In this document: in pieces, positions 25,228 to 34,914 of the stretch | How the letters are laid out: each line of letters begins with the position of its first letter | How positions within the stretch are numbered: the first letter of the stretch is position 1 | Source of the DNA: Candidatus Eiseniibacteriota bacterium | Lineage (GTDB): Bacteria; Eisenbacteria; RBG-16-71-46 | Length of the DNA: 52,846 nucleotides | Direction of reading: 5' to 3' | NCBI GenBank assembly: GCA_025360715.1 | Contig: JANYBS010000198.1 | Span: 1 to 52,846 of the forward strand | The notes under the pieces: generated by a model | Seen by the model: the letters and a program-made list of their open reading frames with translations, nothing else | Databases searched by the model: none | What the model was told of the DNA's origin: nothing | Position numbers and translations under genes: made by a program

Positions 25228-26217
25228 GTGTCGTACGTCGCGGACCACGGCGTTCCCACGCTTGAGTACCTGCACGAACGGTTTGCGGACACCCGCACGC
25301 GGGTATCCGCGGCCGCGCACCGCACGCCCGTCGTGACGTCGCGCACGCTCGATGCGCGCACGGGCGCACAGGTGTTCCTCAAAGCCGAGAACCTGCAGCG
25401 CATGGGTGCGTTCAAGTTCCGCGGCGCGTGGAACATGATCTCCCGGCTCTCGCGAGCGGAGCTTGCGCGTGGCGTGGTCGCCTATTCGTCGGGGAACCAC
25501 GCCCAAGCGGTGGCTTTGGTCGCTCGCGAGCTGGGCGCGCCCGCCACGATCGTGATGCCGAGTTTCGCACCGCGTGCCAAGCTCGCGGCCGTCGCTGAGT
25601 ACGGCGCCGAGATCCTGCACTACGACCTGCTCGGCGAAGGCCGCGATGCGCTTGCTGTGCGGGTGGCGCGCGAGCGCGGCTGCACGCTGGTCCCGCCGTT
25701 CGATCATCCCGACATCCTGCTTGGCCAGGGCACCGCCGCGGCCGAATTGTTCGAGGACGCGGGCGCTCTCGACGCGCTGCTCGTGCCCGTGGGCGGCGGT
25801 GGGCTGCTGTCGGGCTCGGCACTGGCCGCGCACTGGCTGGCACCCACCTGCCGTGTGATCGGCGCGGAACCCGCGGCAGGCGACGATGCGGCGCGCTCGT
25901 TCCGCAGTGGCCGCATCGAGACCGTGAAGGATCCGCAGACGATCGCCGACGGCGCGCGCACGCCGAGCCTATCGGAGCTCACGTTCGCGCTCATCCGCGC
26001 GCATGTCGCCGATATCGTGACCGTGGCCGATGCTCCGTTGCTGGCCGCGACGCGGTTCCTGTGGGAGCGCACCAAGTTGCTGGTGGAGCCGACTGGCGCG
26101 CTCGGAGTCGCCGCACTGCTGTCCGGCGCCGCGGACCTGCGCGGAAAGCGCGTAGGCGTGGTCATCTCGGGCGGCAATGTGGATCTGGAAGCGGTGGTCG
26201 CGGCGTTCGCGAGCTGA
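25228..26217 (+). CDS. ilvA: Threonine/serine dehydratase, PLP-dependent
   Basis: This 329-residue fold-type II PLP enzyme deaminates threonine to 2-oxobutyrate or serine to pyruvate. The PLP lysine is in MGAFKFRGAWN, the phosphate loop is PVGGGGLLSG, and SSGNHAQAVAL is conserved. It lacks the C-terminal regulatory ACT-like domain of biosynthetic IlvA, so it resembles the catabolic (TdcB) or serine racemase-like short form. The symbol is therefore tentative. It starts with GTG, two bases after the fumC stop, giving an operon that feeds carbon toward the TCA cycle. Confidence 0.85.
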   Translation: MSYVADHGVPTLEYLHERFADTRTRVSAAAHRTPVVTSRTLDARTGAQVFLKAENLQRMGAFKFRGAWNMISRLSRAELARGVVAYSSGNHAQAVALVARELGAPATIVMPSFAPRAKLAAVAEYGAEILHYDLLGEGRDALAVRVARERGCTLVPPFDHPDILLGQGTAAAELFEDAGALDALLVPVGGGGLLSGSALAAHWLAPTCRVIGAEPAAGDDAARSFRSGRIETVKDPQTIADGARTPSLSELTFALIRAHVADIVTVADAPLLAATRFLWERTKLLVEPTGALGVAALLSGAADLRGKRVGVVISGGNVDLEAVVAAFAS

Positions 26218-26363
26218 ATCTGGGGGTCTGACCGCTTCCGCGGGTCATGCCGCTGCGATTCGCGCCGATACCTCACGCGGGGGCATGCGCTTGCGCGTGA
26301 CCCTGTGATGCCGGCACCCCCATTGCGCCCGGCTCTGACTCACCGTCATCCCCTCGGAAGAGG

Positions 26364-29300
26364 ATGACCCCGCACATGCACCGCGAAGGCCCGGGCTTGC
26401 CCCAGGTCCCCGCCAGCTCTTGGGATCGCGATCCGGAACGCGCCATGGATGCGCGCCGGCACGCGATCGACTTGAGTGTGCTCGTGCTAGTGGTGATCCC
26501 GATCATCGCTGCGTTGGTGGCGGTGTTTGGATTCCGTGCCCTCGCCGCCGAGAGTACGGAGGCCGCTCGGGTGGCGAACCTCACCGCGCGCGAGCGCATG
26601 CTGACGGTGAGAATGGCGTGGCACGCGCTGCAGGTGTCAGCGGGTGGCGAGGGGGCCCGTGCGGACCTGCAGTCCGACGAGTCGGAGTTCCTGCCGCAGT
26701 TGCGCGCGTTGCGTGCTCTGCAATCCGAAGTCCGGCGGCGTCCCAGCTCCGAGACCGCGGCACTCCTCCAGTCCATCGACATGGTACAGGCCGCTTACGA
26801 CCGCCTGAAGCCTGCGCTCGAACGTTCAAGCCGCGCAACCCCAGGCACACCGGCGGCGGAATCGGCATTGGACGAGGTTCAGGGCGCGGTCGCGCGCGTG
26901 CTCGCGGAGTTGGAGCAACTACTCGGGCACCTCAAGAACGTGGAGGCCGAGCACCTGCAGTCGCGCACCTCGATCGTCGAACTCCTTGTGCTGCTGGAGA
27001 GCCTCTGTGCGCTGCTCATCGCGGCGTGGTTCTGGGCGGGTGTCCAACGCACCCGCCGCCGCGAGTCCGAGCTTCGGCGCCTGGCGCAGGTGGCAAGGCA
27101 TACGTCGAGTGGCTTGGCCATGGCCGATGCCGACCGCCGCATCGTGTGGGCCAACGAGGCCTGCGTCGTGCTCACGATGTGGGACTCAGGTTCGCTGTGC
27201 GGACGGCTGATCGAGGAGTGGCTCGCGGATGCAACCGATGCGCACGGCGCGCCGCTGGCACTGGCCGCGACGCGAGGGGTGCGGTGCGAGGCCCGGTTGT
27301 CGCGCCCGTCGGGCCTGCCCGCGTGGGTCGACCTCGAGATCGTGCCGGTGCGTGATGCGCACGGCGCCATCGAACATCATGCGATCACCATGCAGGACAT
27401 CACGGGGCGGGTCGAGGTCTCGCAGGCATTGCAAGAAAGCGATGCGCGCTTCCGCTCCGCGCTCGAGGCCATGCAGGAAGGTCTCGTCGTGCAGGCGGCC
27501 GATGCCACGATCGAGATCTGCAACCCTGCGGCCGAGCAGATCCTGGGGCTCACCGCCGACCAGATGTGCGGGCGAACCTCGCTGGATCCGCGCTGGCGCA
27601 GCGTGCATGAGGATGGCAGTGAGTTCCCGGGCGACACGCATCCGTCTGTCGTCTCGCTTCGTACCGGCGAATGCCAGCATGGCGTCGTGATGGGTGTCCA
27701 TAAGCCGGATGGATCCCTGACGTGGATCTCCATCGATACCGGCGTGATCTTCCTGCTGGGCGATCCGAGGCCAGCCAAGGTCGTCTGCTCGTTCTCGGAC
27801 ATCACCGCGCGTCGCGCCGCCGACCAGACGCTGCGCAAGCTCACGCGCGCCGTCGAGCAGAGCCCGACTGCCGTCTTGATCACGGACGCGGACGCGCGGC
27901 TCGAGTTCGTGAACCAAGCCTTCACCCGGATCTCCGGATATGCGCCCGCCGAGGTGCTCGGCCGCGACCCGCGCCTGCTGGCTTCGGGAAGGACGCCCCG
28001 GGCCGTCTACGATGCGATGTGGAGCGCACTGCGCGGCGGCCAGGAGTGGCGCGGCGAGATCATCAATCGCAAGAAGAACGGCAGCGAGTATCACTGTGAC
28101 ATCTCGATCTTTCCGTTGCGCGGCGAGCACGGCGAGATCACTCATTTCGTGAGTCTCGCAGAGGACGTGACCGAGAAACACCAGCGCGAGGAGGAACTCG
28201 CTGCCGCGCGCGAGGTCGCGATCAACGCTGCCCGCACCAAGACCGAGTTCGTGCAGAATATGAGCCACGAGCTACGAACGCCGATGAATGGCATCCTGGG
28301 AATGGCCGAGCTGCTGCTGCAATCTGCGCTCTCGCCGGCACAACGCAACGACGTGGTGACGATCCGTCGATCGGCCGAGCAGCAGCTCGCGGTGCTTTCG
28401 CAACTTTTCGACTTCGCGCGGCTGGGTTCGAACGATGAGCCGATCCAGCACGCGCCGTTCGCGCTGCGGGCCTGCTTGCGCGAGGTGGCGGACAAACTCG
28501 CGACCGACACAGCGGAGCGCGGCCTGGGTTGGGCACTTGAGGTGAGCGATGAAGTTCCCGATACACTTGTCGGCGATGCCGGTTGCCTGCGGCAGGTGCT
28601 TTTCCATCTCCTCGGCAACGCGGTCAAGTTCACGGAACGCGGCCTCATCCGGCTCTGCGTCTCGAACGAATACACGCAGGACGCCAAGGCGCGGCTGCTG
28701 CTGTGTGTACACGATACCGGTGTAGGCATTCCGGAGGACCGCCAGGCCACGATCTTCGATGCGTTCCAGCAGGCAGATGGCTCCCGCACGCGCCGGCACG
28801 GCGGCATCGGCTTGGGACTGACGCTGGCTTCGCAGCTCGTGGCCCGGATGGGCGGCACCATCGAGGTGGCCAGCGACCTGGGCAAGGGCACCACGTTCGC
28901 CTGCCATCTTCCCTTCGAGCTGGCGGAAGCCTCGGCACTGACCGCCGAGAGCGCAGAGGCGCTGGTCGGTCTTCCGCTGCTGCTCTTGGACGGCGGCGGT
29001 GCGGAGCGCACCGGTATCGCAAGAACCCTGGAGCACTGGGGCGTCCAGGTGCGCATCGTGCCCGGTCCCGACGCGGCGCTCGCCGAGGCAAGCCGCGCGC
29101 GCACCGAGGGCAGGCCGTTCCTGTTCGCCGTCGTCGATGACCGCGGTGGTGGGTTCGACGCTTTTGGCGCTGCCGCTCGACTAGCGGACGGCTTGGGGGG
29201 CTCACCGCCCATCGTGGTCTTCGCGACCCAGACACAAGCCGGTGACGCCGAGCGCTGCACGAAGATGGGCGTTGCCGGATTGCTGTCGGGCTCCAGCAGC

Positions 29301-30158
29301 GACGAGGACTTATCCGAGTTACTGCAGTACCTGCTCGCGCACCCCGGCAAGGATCTCGTGACCGCGAGCACACTGCAGGCGTGCCGCCGCCAGCACCGGG
29401 TGCTGCTGGTCGAGGACAACGCAGTCAATCGCAAGGTCGCCACCCGGCTGCTGGAGCGTTCGGGCTTCCAGATCAGCGTCGCGGTCAACGGCGTGGAAGC
29501 GCTGCAGAAGATCGCCGCCGACACCTACGACCTGGTGCTCATGGATATCCAGATGCCCGAGATGGACGGCATCGAGGCCACCCGGCACCTGCGTGCGTCC
29601 GAGCAGGGCACGGGCCGGCACCTGCCGGTGATCGCGCTGACCGCTCACACGCTGGGCTCCGACCGGGATGCTGCGCGTGAGGCGGGCATGGACGACCTGG
29701 TGGCCAAGCCGATCCGCGCCGACGTGCTACTCGAGTGCATGCGCAAGCACCTCGGGACCAGTGAGCGGCGCCCGCGGCAAGTGGCGCTACTCGCACCGCC
29801 GCTCGAAGAGGTGCTCGATTGGGACGAGGCGATCGAGCGCATGGACGGCGACGAAGTCGTGTTACTGGAGCTGCTGCAACTGTTCGTGCAGGACAGCCCG
29901 AACATGCTCAAGCGCATCGAGGACGCGCGACGTGGCGACGACCTGAACGCGCTGGAGCGCGCAGCGCACGGACTGAAGGGCGCGAGCGCCACGATCTCGG
30001 CCTTCGTCGTGGCGCAACTGGCGAAGCGTGTCGAGACGTTGGCGCGCGAGGGCCACGCGGAAGAGGCGCGAGGCGCCACGACCCAGTTGGTGCACGAGAT
30101 GCGACGATTGATCGCCGCCCTCACAGCGCTCGATACGCGTGGAAGGAGAGCGGCATGA
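26364..30158 (+). CDS. Hybrid sensor histidine kinase (PAS-HisKA-HATPase-REC-Hpt)
   Basis: This 1264-residue membrane kinase has two membrane helices (about 36-60 and 203-228) flanking a helical periplasmic sensor. Three PAS-like regions (about 240-615) are followed by HisKA with NMSHELRTPMNG and phospho-acceptor H635, and an HATPase domain with HDTGVGIPED and GGIGLGLTLASQL. A degenerate receiver-like region follows (about 870-985). A true receiver has LLVEDNAVNRK and phospho-Asp in VLMDIQMPEMDG (about D1061). A C-terminal Hpt domain has AAHGLKG (H1202). The architecture supports a BarA/ArcB-type multistep phosphorelay. The stop overlaps the response regulator start (ATGA), its likely partner. 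The signal is unknown. Several start codons are possible near 26364-26445. Confidence 0.92.
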   Translation: MTPHMHREGPGLPQVPASSWDRDPERAMDARRHAIDLSVLVLVVIPIIAALVAVFGFRALAAESTEAARVANLTARERMLTVRMAWHALQVSAGGEGARADLQSDESEFLPQLRALRALQSEVRRRPSSETAALLQSIDMVQAAYDRLKPALERSSRATPGTPAAESALDEVQGAVARVLAELEQLLGHLKNVEAEHLQSRTSIVELLVLLESLCALLIAAWFWAGVQRTRRRESELRRLAQVARHTSSGLAMADADRRIVWANEACVVLTMWDSGSLCGRLIEEWLADATDAHGAPLALAATRGVRCEARLSRPSGLPAWVDLEIVPVRDAHGAIEHHAITMQDITGRVEVSQALQESDARFRSALEAMQEGLVVQAADATIEICNPAAEQILGLTADQMCGRTSLDPRWRSVHEDGSEFPGDTHPSVVSLRTGECQHGVVMGVHKPDGSLTWISIDTGVIFLLGDPRPAKVVCSFSDITARRAADQTLRKLTRAVEQSPTAVLITDADARLEFVNQAFTRISGYAPAEVLGRDPRLLASGRTPRAVYDAMWSALRGGQEWRGEIINRKKNGSEYHCDISIFPLRGEHGEITHFVSLAEDVTEKHQREEELAAAREVAINAARTKTEFVQNMSHELRTPMNGILGMAELLLQSALSPAQRNDVVTIRRSAEQQLAVLSQLFDFARLGSNDEPIQHAPFALRACLREVADKLATDTAERGLGWALEVSDEVPDTLVGDAGCLRQVLFHLLGNAVKFTERGLIRLCVSNEYTQDAKARLLLCVHDTGVGIPEDRQATIFDAFQQADGSRTRRHGGIGLGLTLASQLVARMGGTIEVASDLGKGTTFACHLPFELAEASALTAESAEALVGLPLLLLDGGGAERTGIARTLEHWGVQVRIVPGPDAALAEASRARTEGRPFLFAVVDDRGGGFDAFGAAARLADGLGGSPPIVVFATQTQAGDAERCTKMGVAGLLSGSSSDEDLSELLQYLLAHPGKDLVTASTLQACRRQHRVLLVEDNAVNRKVATRLLERSGFQISVAVNGVEALQKIAADTYDLVLMDIQMPEMDGIEATRHLRASEQGTGRHLPVIALTAHTLGSDRDAAREAGMDDLVAKPIRADVLLECMRKHLGTSERRPRQVALLAPPLEEVLDWDEAIERMDGDEVVLLELLQLFVQDSPNMLKRIEDARRGDDLNALERAAHGLKGASATISAFVVAQLAKRVETLAREGHAEEARGATTQLVHEMRRLIAALTALDTRGRRAA

Positions 30159-30595
30159 GGATCCTGCTCGTCGAAGACGACCCGGTGGCGCGCCGGCAGA
30201 TGCAGGCCGCGCTCGAACGCGGTGGCCATGAAGTGGTGACGGCCGCGGACGGCGATGCCGCTTGGGCGATGCTGCAGTCCGCCGACGCGCCTCGGCTCGT
30301 CGTGCTCGATTGGGACCTGCCGGGACTCGACGGCGTTGCCATCATCGACCGCGTGCGCGCTGTGCCCGGACACTCGTACACCTACCTCGTGCTCGTCACT
30401 GGCAAGGGCCTGCGCGAGGATGTGATCGAGGGTCTGGACGCCGGCGCCGACGACTACCTGGTGAAGCCCATCGATACGGCCGTGCTGCGCGCGCGTGTGC
30501 GCTCCGGTGAGCGCATCCTGCGTCTGGAGACGGCGCTGGTCACGCGCATCGCGGAGCTCGAGGCGCAATTGCCTCCCAAGCGCGACGCGGCCTGA
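30155..30595 (+). CDS. Single-domain response regulator
   Basis: This 146-residue receiver domain has the acidic pair in VEDDP (residues 6-10), phospho-Asp D52 in VLDWDLPG, T82, and conserved K104 in LVKPI. A short C-terminal coiled extension (RILRLETALVTRIAELEAQL) replaces an output domain. GGAAGGAG precedes the ATG, which overlaps the hybrid kinase stop by four bases. It probably takes phosphate from the Hpt domain of that kinase and acts through protein contact, as no DNA-binding domain is present. Confidence 0.93.
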   Translation: MRILLVEDDPVARRQMQAALERGGHEVVTAADGDAAWAMLQSADAPRLVVLDWDLPGLDGVAIIDRVRAVPGHSYTYLVLVTGKGLREDVIEGLDAGADDYLVKPIDTAVLRARVRSGERILRLETALVTRIAELEAQLPPKRDAA

Positions 30596-30625
30596 GCTCG
30601 CTTCGCCGCCGGGTGCGGGCCCGGG

Positions 30626-31870
30626 CTAGTACTTGATGCCCGCCTCTGCGAGCGCGGCGTGCAACTCGCGCTCGTCGCGCAGGCCGACCATCGAACGCAC
30701 GATCTTGCCATCCTTGCCGATGATGATCGTGAGCGGGATCGACGAAGCGCCGTAGGCACTGCCGACCTTGCCGGAGTAATCCATGAGCACCGGTACCTGC
30801 AGATTGGTCTCGGCCAGGAAGGCCTTCACCTTGGCGGTGGATTCGCGCTCGTTCACGGCGAAGAACAGGACCGGCTGCGTCTTCACTTTGGCGTGGGTGG
30901 CCGCCACGATCGGCATCCAGCGCCGGCACGGACCGCACCACGTGGCCCAGAAGTCCAGCACGACGACCTTGCCCTTGAGTGCGCTCAGCTTGATCGTTTT
31001 GCCCTCGAGCGACTCCAGCGTGAAGTCAGACGCTTCGCGGCCCGACATATCCGGGGCCTCGGTGCCGGGCGCACCCAGACGTAGCACGCGCTGCGAGCCG
31101 GCCGGTGCGATCAGCGCGTACTGGCTCTCGGCGCCGCCACTGACCAGGTCCACGTGATCGAATCGCGTCTGGATGACCTGACGCAGCTTGCCGAACTGCG
31201 GGTGCTGCACATCGAGCGTGATCGAGTCGCGCATCACCAGTGCCCGCACCGGATCGATCCACACCATGCGCGGGAGCGCCACCGTCTCGGGATGCGTCGT
31301 GTCGCTCTGCGACGTGATCTCGATCCGCTGGCAAGCGACCGGGCCCTCGTTCGTCTGCACGGTGTCGGAGCCCGTCGCGCGCGCGCTGACGAACGGCTGC
31401 CCCGGCGCGTGCAACGCATAAGCAATCATCGGGTCGAGCGAGCGCGCGAAGGGGTCGCTCATCGTGGCGCCGGGCAGCAGGCTGGGCGCGCTCTGGCGCG
31501 TGTACTGGTGCAAGCCGGGGATGTGCACCTGCAGCGATTCGCCGTCGGCCACGATCTCGGTCGTCATGTTGGGATTGCGGACCTCGTTGCGCAGGCGGCC
31601 CGGGCGGATCGCCGCATACGAGAAGGGCACCTCGACGCTCTGGCCATCGAGCTTGCCGCCCGAGATCGTCACCACCAGCCGGCCGGTCATCTGGTACTGG
31701 CGCAGGTTCAGGTAGCGGGCGGTCACGGAGTCCACCAGTGCCATGACCGGGTCCGCGGCCGCGCGCGCATGGTTCTTCGCTGCGCCGCCGGAGGCCGGGG
31801 CCTTGGCCGCGATCGCGGGAGCAGCCAGCAGGAGCAACGTGGCGATGGCGAGTCTGGGGCGCAGCGGCAT
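30626..31870 (-). CDS. Exported two-domain protein: outer-membrane-lipoprotein-like domain plus thioredoxin-like domain
   Basis: This 414-residue protein has a signal peptide (MPLRPRLAIATLLLLAAPAI). A DUF2092/LolA-like region spans about 38-250, with beta-strand-rich segments such as YLNLRQYQMTGRLVVTI. A TlpA/ResA-type thioredoxin domain spans about 281-414, with active site WCGPC at 311-315. It should be a periplasmic thiol-disulfide or lipid-associated redox protein. The TTG at 31897 is less convincing than ATG 31870, which has GAGG about 7 bases upstream and opens the signal peptide directly. It converges on the response regulator gene. It is separated from the transaldolase gene by a terminator. 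Confidence 0.85.
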   Translation of the reverse strand: MPLRPRLAIATLLLLAAPAIAAKAPASGGAAKNHARAAADPVMALVDSVTARYLNLRQYQMTGRLVVTISGGKLDGQSVEVPFSYAAIRPGRLRNEVRNPNMTTEIVADGESLQVHIPGLHQYTRQSAPSLLPGATMSDPFARSLDPMIAYALHAPGQPFVSARATGSDTVQTNEGPVACQRIEITSQSDTTHPETVALPRMVWIDPVRALVMRDSITLDVQHPQFGKLRQVIQTRFDHVDLVSGGAESQYALIAPAGSQRVLRLGAPGTEAPDMSGREASDFTLESLEGKTIKLSALKGKVVVLDFWATWCGPCRRWMPIVAATHAKVKTQPVLFFAVNERESTAKVKAFLAETNLQVPVLMDYSGKVGSAYGASSIPLTIIIGKDGKIVRSMVGLRDERELHAALAEAGIKY

Positions 31871-31949
31871 GGTCGGGGCCTCGGCGGGTGGGATCAAGGT
31901 GGGAGTCCGCTCGAGGATAGCCTACGCCCGGGCTCCACGCAGCCGTCCG

Positions 31950-31989
31950 AAAAAGCTGCGGCGGCCGCGCTGGCAAGCGCCGCCGCCGC
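31950..31989 (-). terminator. Rho-independent terminator of tal
   Basis: GCGGCGGC (31958-31965) pairs with GCCGCCGC (31982-31989), and GCGC/GCGC close a 6-base loop after one C-C mismatch. TTTTT follows on the minus strand after AGC. It lies 24 bases past the transaldolase stop. Confidence 0.8.
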
Positions 31990-32013
31990 TCGTGAAGCTG
32001 TCGTGAACGAAGG

Positions 32014-33153
32014 TCAGCCCTGTGCGACCACGTCCTTGCGCTTGGTCTCGAGAGTCGCCAGCAGCTCCTCGTAGGACTTGATGAAGGACTTGACCCCTTC
32101 GTCCTCGAGGAGGCCGATAAGGGCGTCCAATGGCACTCCGAGCGCAGGCAGCTGCGTGAAGACGGCCTTGGCGCCGGCGAGGTCGTTCTGGATGCGGGCC
32201 TCCACTATGCCGTGATCATTGAACGCATCGAGCGTGTTCGGCGGCATGGTGTTCACCGTATCAGCGCCGATCAGTTCTTCGACGTACATCACGTCGCGGT
32301 ACGCGGGGTTCTTGGTGCTCGTCGACGCCCAGAGTGGCCGTTGCGTGTTCGCACCTTTGGCGCGCAATGCGGCGAAGCGCGAGCTGCCGAAGATCTCTTC
32401 GAAGGCGGCGTAGGCGATGCGCGCGTTGGCCACGGCCGCCTTGCCGCGCAGGGCTTCGAGTTCGGCGCGTTCGGTGGCGCCCGCGGGCAGCGTGGCGACG
32501 CGCGCATCGATCGCCGCGTCGACCTTGGAGTCGACGCGCGAGATGAAGAACGACGCGACCGAGCGGATATCGCCCAGCTCGCCGCCGGCTGCCGCGCGGC
32601 GCTCGAGGCCGGTGAGGTATGCCTCCATGACCTCGCGGTAGCGGTCGATCGAGAAGATGAGCGTGACGTTGATGCTGATTCCCGCTTCGATCGCCGAGGC
32701 GATCGAAGGCAGCCCGGCCTGCGTGGCCGGGATCTTGATCATCACGTTCGGCCGCGCGACAGCCGCATGCAGGCGCTTGGCCGCTGCGAGCGTGCCGAGG
32801 CCGTCGTTCGCCAAGCGCGGGCTCACCTCAAGGCTCACACGGCCGTCCATGCCGGCGGAGCCGTCGTACAGGCGGAGCAAGCGGTCGCACGCCATCTGGA
32901 TGTCTTCGATCGCCAGCGCTTCGAAGAGCGGCTCGCCCGAGAGGCCGCCGCGGATGCCGGTCGCGATCGCGGCATCGTAGTCGGTGCTCTTGGCGATCGC
33001 CTGCTGGAAGATCGTGGGGTTCGACGTGACGCCGACCACGCCGGCGTCGCGCACGAGCGTGTCGAACTCGCCCGAGATCAAGTGGCCGCGGCGGATGAAG
33101 TCGAGCCAGACGCTCTGGCCGACGGCGAGCAACTGATGCGCGCGAGATGGCAT
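32014..33153 (-). CDS. tal: Transaldolase
   Basis: This 379-residue enzyme moves a dihydroxyacetone unit between sugar phosphates in the non-oxidative pentose phosphate pathway. The Schiff-base lysine is K140 in NVMIKIPAT, with SNPTIFQQAI and GISINVTLIFSI near the active site. The length and sequence fit the longer Tal subfamily found in actinobacteria and many uncultured phyla, not E. coli TalB. AAAGGAG lies 9 bases before the ATG. The transketolase that completes the pathway is about 5 kb away. Confidence 0.95.
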   Translation of the reverse strand: MPSRAHQLLAVGQSVWLDFIRRGHLISGEFDTLVRDAGVVGVTSNPTIFQQAIAKSTDYDAAIATGIRGGLSGEPLFEALAIEDIQMACDRLLRLYDGSAGMDGRVSLEVSPRLANDGLGTLAAAKRLHAAVARPNVMIKIPATQAGLPSIASAIEAGISINVTLIFSIDRYREVMEAYLTGLERRAAAGGELGDIRSVASFFISRVDSKVDAAIDARVATLPAGATERAELEALRGKAAVANARIAYAAFEEIFGSSRFAALRAKGANTQRPLWASTSTKNPAYRDVMYVEELIGADTVNTMPPNTLDAFNDHGIVEARIQNDLAGAKAVFTQLPALGVPLDALIGLLEDEGVKSFIKSYEELLATLETKRKDVVAQG

Positions 33154-33244
33154 GTGAAGGCACTCCTTTGCCGTGAAGCGGTGCGCTGCGTTCGAGCGAT
33201 GTGGTCAGCATGCCGCTATGGGGAGCGCGGTGCAAGAGCGCGCC

Positions 33245-34744
33245 TCACTTGGGCAGAGCGCGTCCGTAGAGATCGGTCATCGCCGCCAGCCGCTGCCATG
33301 CGCCGGCCTCGAGTTCGCCATGCTTGAGCCGCCAGCTCCAGTTACCCACCGCGCGGCCGGGGAAGTTCATGCGCGCTTCGCCGCCGCGCTGGAGCAGGTC
33401 CTGCGCCGGCAGCACGCACGTATCGGCCACGGACGCTTGTGCGAGCTGGCCCAAGTCCCACGCGCTCTCGCGCACGTCGCGGCCCAGGTAGCGGGCCAGG
33501 TGCGTGCGTTCGGCCTCGGTCGCCGAGGCGTACCACGCCGCCGTGGTGTCGTTGTCGTGAGTGCCGGTGTACACGCAGGTGTTGGGCACGTACGCGTGCG
33601 GCAGGAACTGGCTGTTGGTCTCACCGCCGAAGCCGAATTGGAGAATGCGCATCCCGGGAAACGCGAAACGGTCGCGCAGCGCCTCGACCTCGGGCGTGAG
33701 CACGCCTAGGTCCTCGGCGATGATCGGCAGCTCGCCCAGTGCGCGCTCGAGGGCGTGGAACAGCTCGGCGCCGGGGCCCGGCTGGAACCGGCCCGTGCGC
33801 GCATCCTCGGCGCCTGCGGGGATCTCCCAGTTGCGGCTGAAGCCGATGAAGTGATCAAGACGCACGCGGTCGACCGTCTCGAGCAGCGCGCGCACGCGCG
33901 CGATCCACCACGCGTAGCCCTCGCTGGCGAGCACGTCCCAGCGATAGAGCGGATTGCCCCACAGCTGGCCGGTCTCGCTGAAGTAATCAGGCGGCACACC
34001 GGCGACGACCGTGAGCTGGCCTTGGCTGTCCACGTGAAAAAGCTCGGGACGCGACCACACGTCGGCGGAGTCATACGCGATGAAGATCGGCGCATCGCCG
34101 ATGAGCGATACACCCGCGCCATTCGCATGGGCGCGCAACGCGCCCCACTGGCGGCTGAAGAAGAACTGCAGCGCGCGGTGCCGCTGCACGCCAGATTCGT
34201 TCGCCAGTCGCGCTGCCGCGAGCGCGCCGCTCTCGCGGCAGCGCAACGCGCGGTCCCATGCGTTCCAGGCGGCGCCGCCATGCGCATCCTTGAGTGCCAT
34301 GAAGAGCGCAAAGTCATCTAACCACGACGCGTGACGGTCGCACCATGTGGAGTGTTCGGCGTGCAGCGGGTGCGCGCGGTTCGCCACGAAGCGATCGGCA
34401 GCGCGCGCCAGCAGCGCCTGCTTCCACGGGATCACCCAGCCGAAGTCCACCGGGCCATCGCCGAACGAAGGAGCATCGGCGAGATCAGCGGCGGTCAGCA
34501 GCCCATCGGCCACCAGCGCGTCGGGGCTGATCAGCAACGGATTGCCGGCGAACGCCGAGAAGCACTGGTAGGGCGAATCACCGTAGCCCGTGGGGCCCAG
34601 CGGCAGCACCTGCCATAGGCCCTGCTTCGCAGACACGAGTTGGTCGACGAAGCGGTGCGCTTCGGGGCCGATGTCCCCGATGCCATAAGGACCGGGAAGG
34701 GACGTGGGGTGGAGCAGCACACCGCTCGAGCGGGGAAAGCGCAA
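33245..34744 (-). CDS. malQ: 4-alpha-glucanotransferase (amylomaltase)
   Basis: This 499-residue GH77 enzyme rearranges alpha-1,4-glucans and releases glucose, feeding glycogen or maltodextrin metabolism. It opens RSSGVLLHPTSLPGPYGIGD. The nucleophile region is VRLDHFIGFSRNWEIP, the acid/base Glu is in LPIIAEDLG, and the third Asp is in GTHDNDTTA. The start given is TTG 34744-34742, with an AGGA about 9 bases upstream; no ATG fits as well. A GTG eight codons in is an alternative. It is divergent from the hydrolase gene at 34915. Confidence 0.94.
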   Translation of the reverse strand: MRFPRSSGVLLHPTSLPGPYGIGDIGPEAHRFVDQLVSAKQGLWQVLPLGPTGYGDSPYQCFSAFAGNPLLISPDALVADGLLTAADLADAPSFGDGPVDFGWVIPWKQALLARAADRFVANRAHPLHAEHSTWCDRHASWLDDFALFMALKDAHGGAAWNAWDRALRCRESGALAAARLANESGVQRHRALQFFFSRQWGALRAHANGAGVSLIGDAPIFIAYDSADVWSRPELFHVDSQGQLTVVAGVPPDYFSETGQLWGNPLYRWDVLASEGYAWWIARVRALLETVDRVRLDHFIGFSRNWEIPAGAEDARTGRFQPGPGAELFHALERALGELPIIAEDLGVLTPEVEALRDRFAFPGMRILQFGFGGETNSQFLPHAYVPNTCVYTGTHDNDTTAAWYASATEAERTHLARYLGRDVRESAWDLGQLAQASVADTCVLPAQDLLQRGGEARMNFPGRAVGNWSWRLKHGELEAGAWQRLAAMTDLYGRALPK

Positions 34745-34914
34745 AGTTTCTCGTCCTGTGGGATGTGGTGGTGCGGCGAGGGCAAGTGAGCCAAGTGGCG
34801 GCCATTCTGCGCAGTGCCCGCGCGCAGGCGCAAGCCCGCCGCCCCGGCTGCGCCTGCGGCCGGCATGCTAGAGTCCGCGGCGTCGCAGTCCGGCCACTCG
34901 CCTTCGAGGAGATC

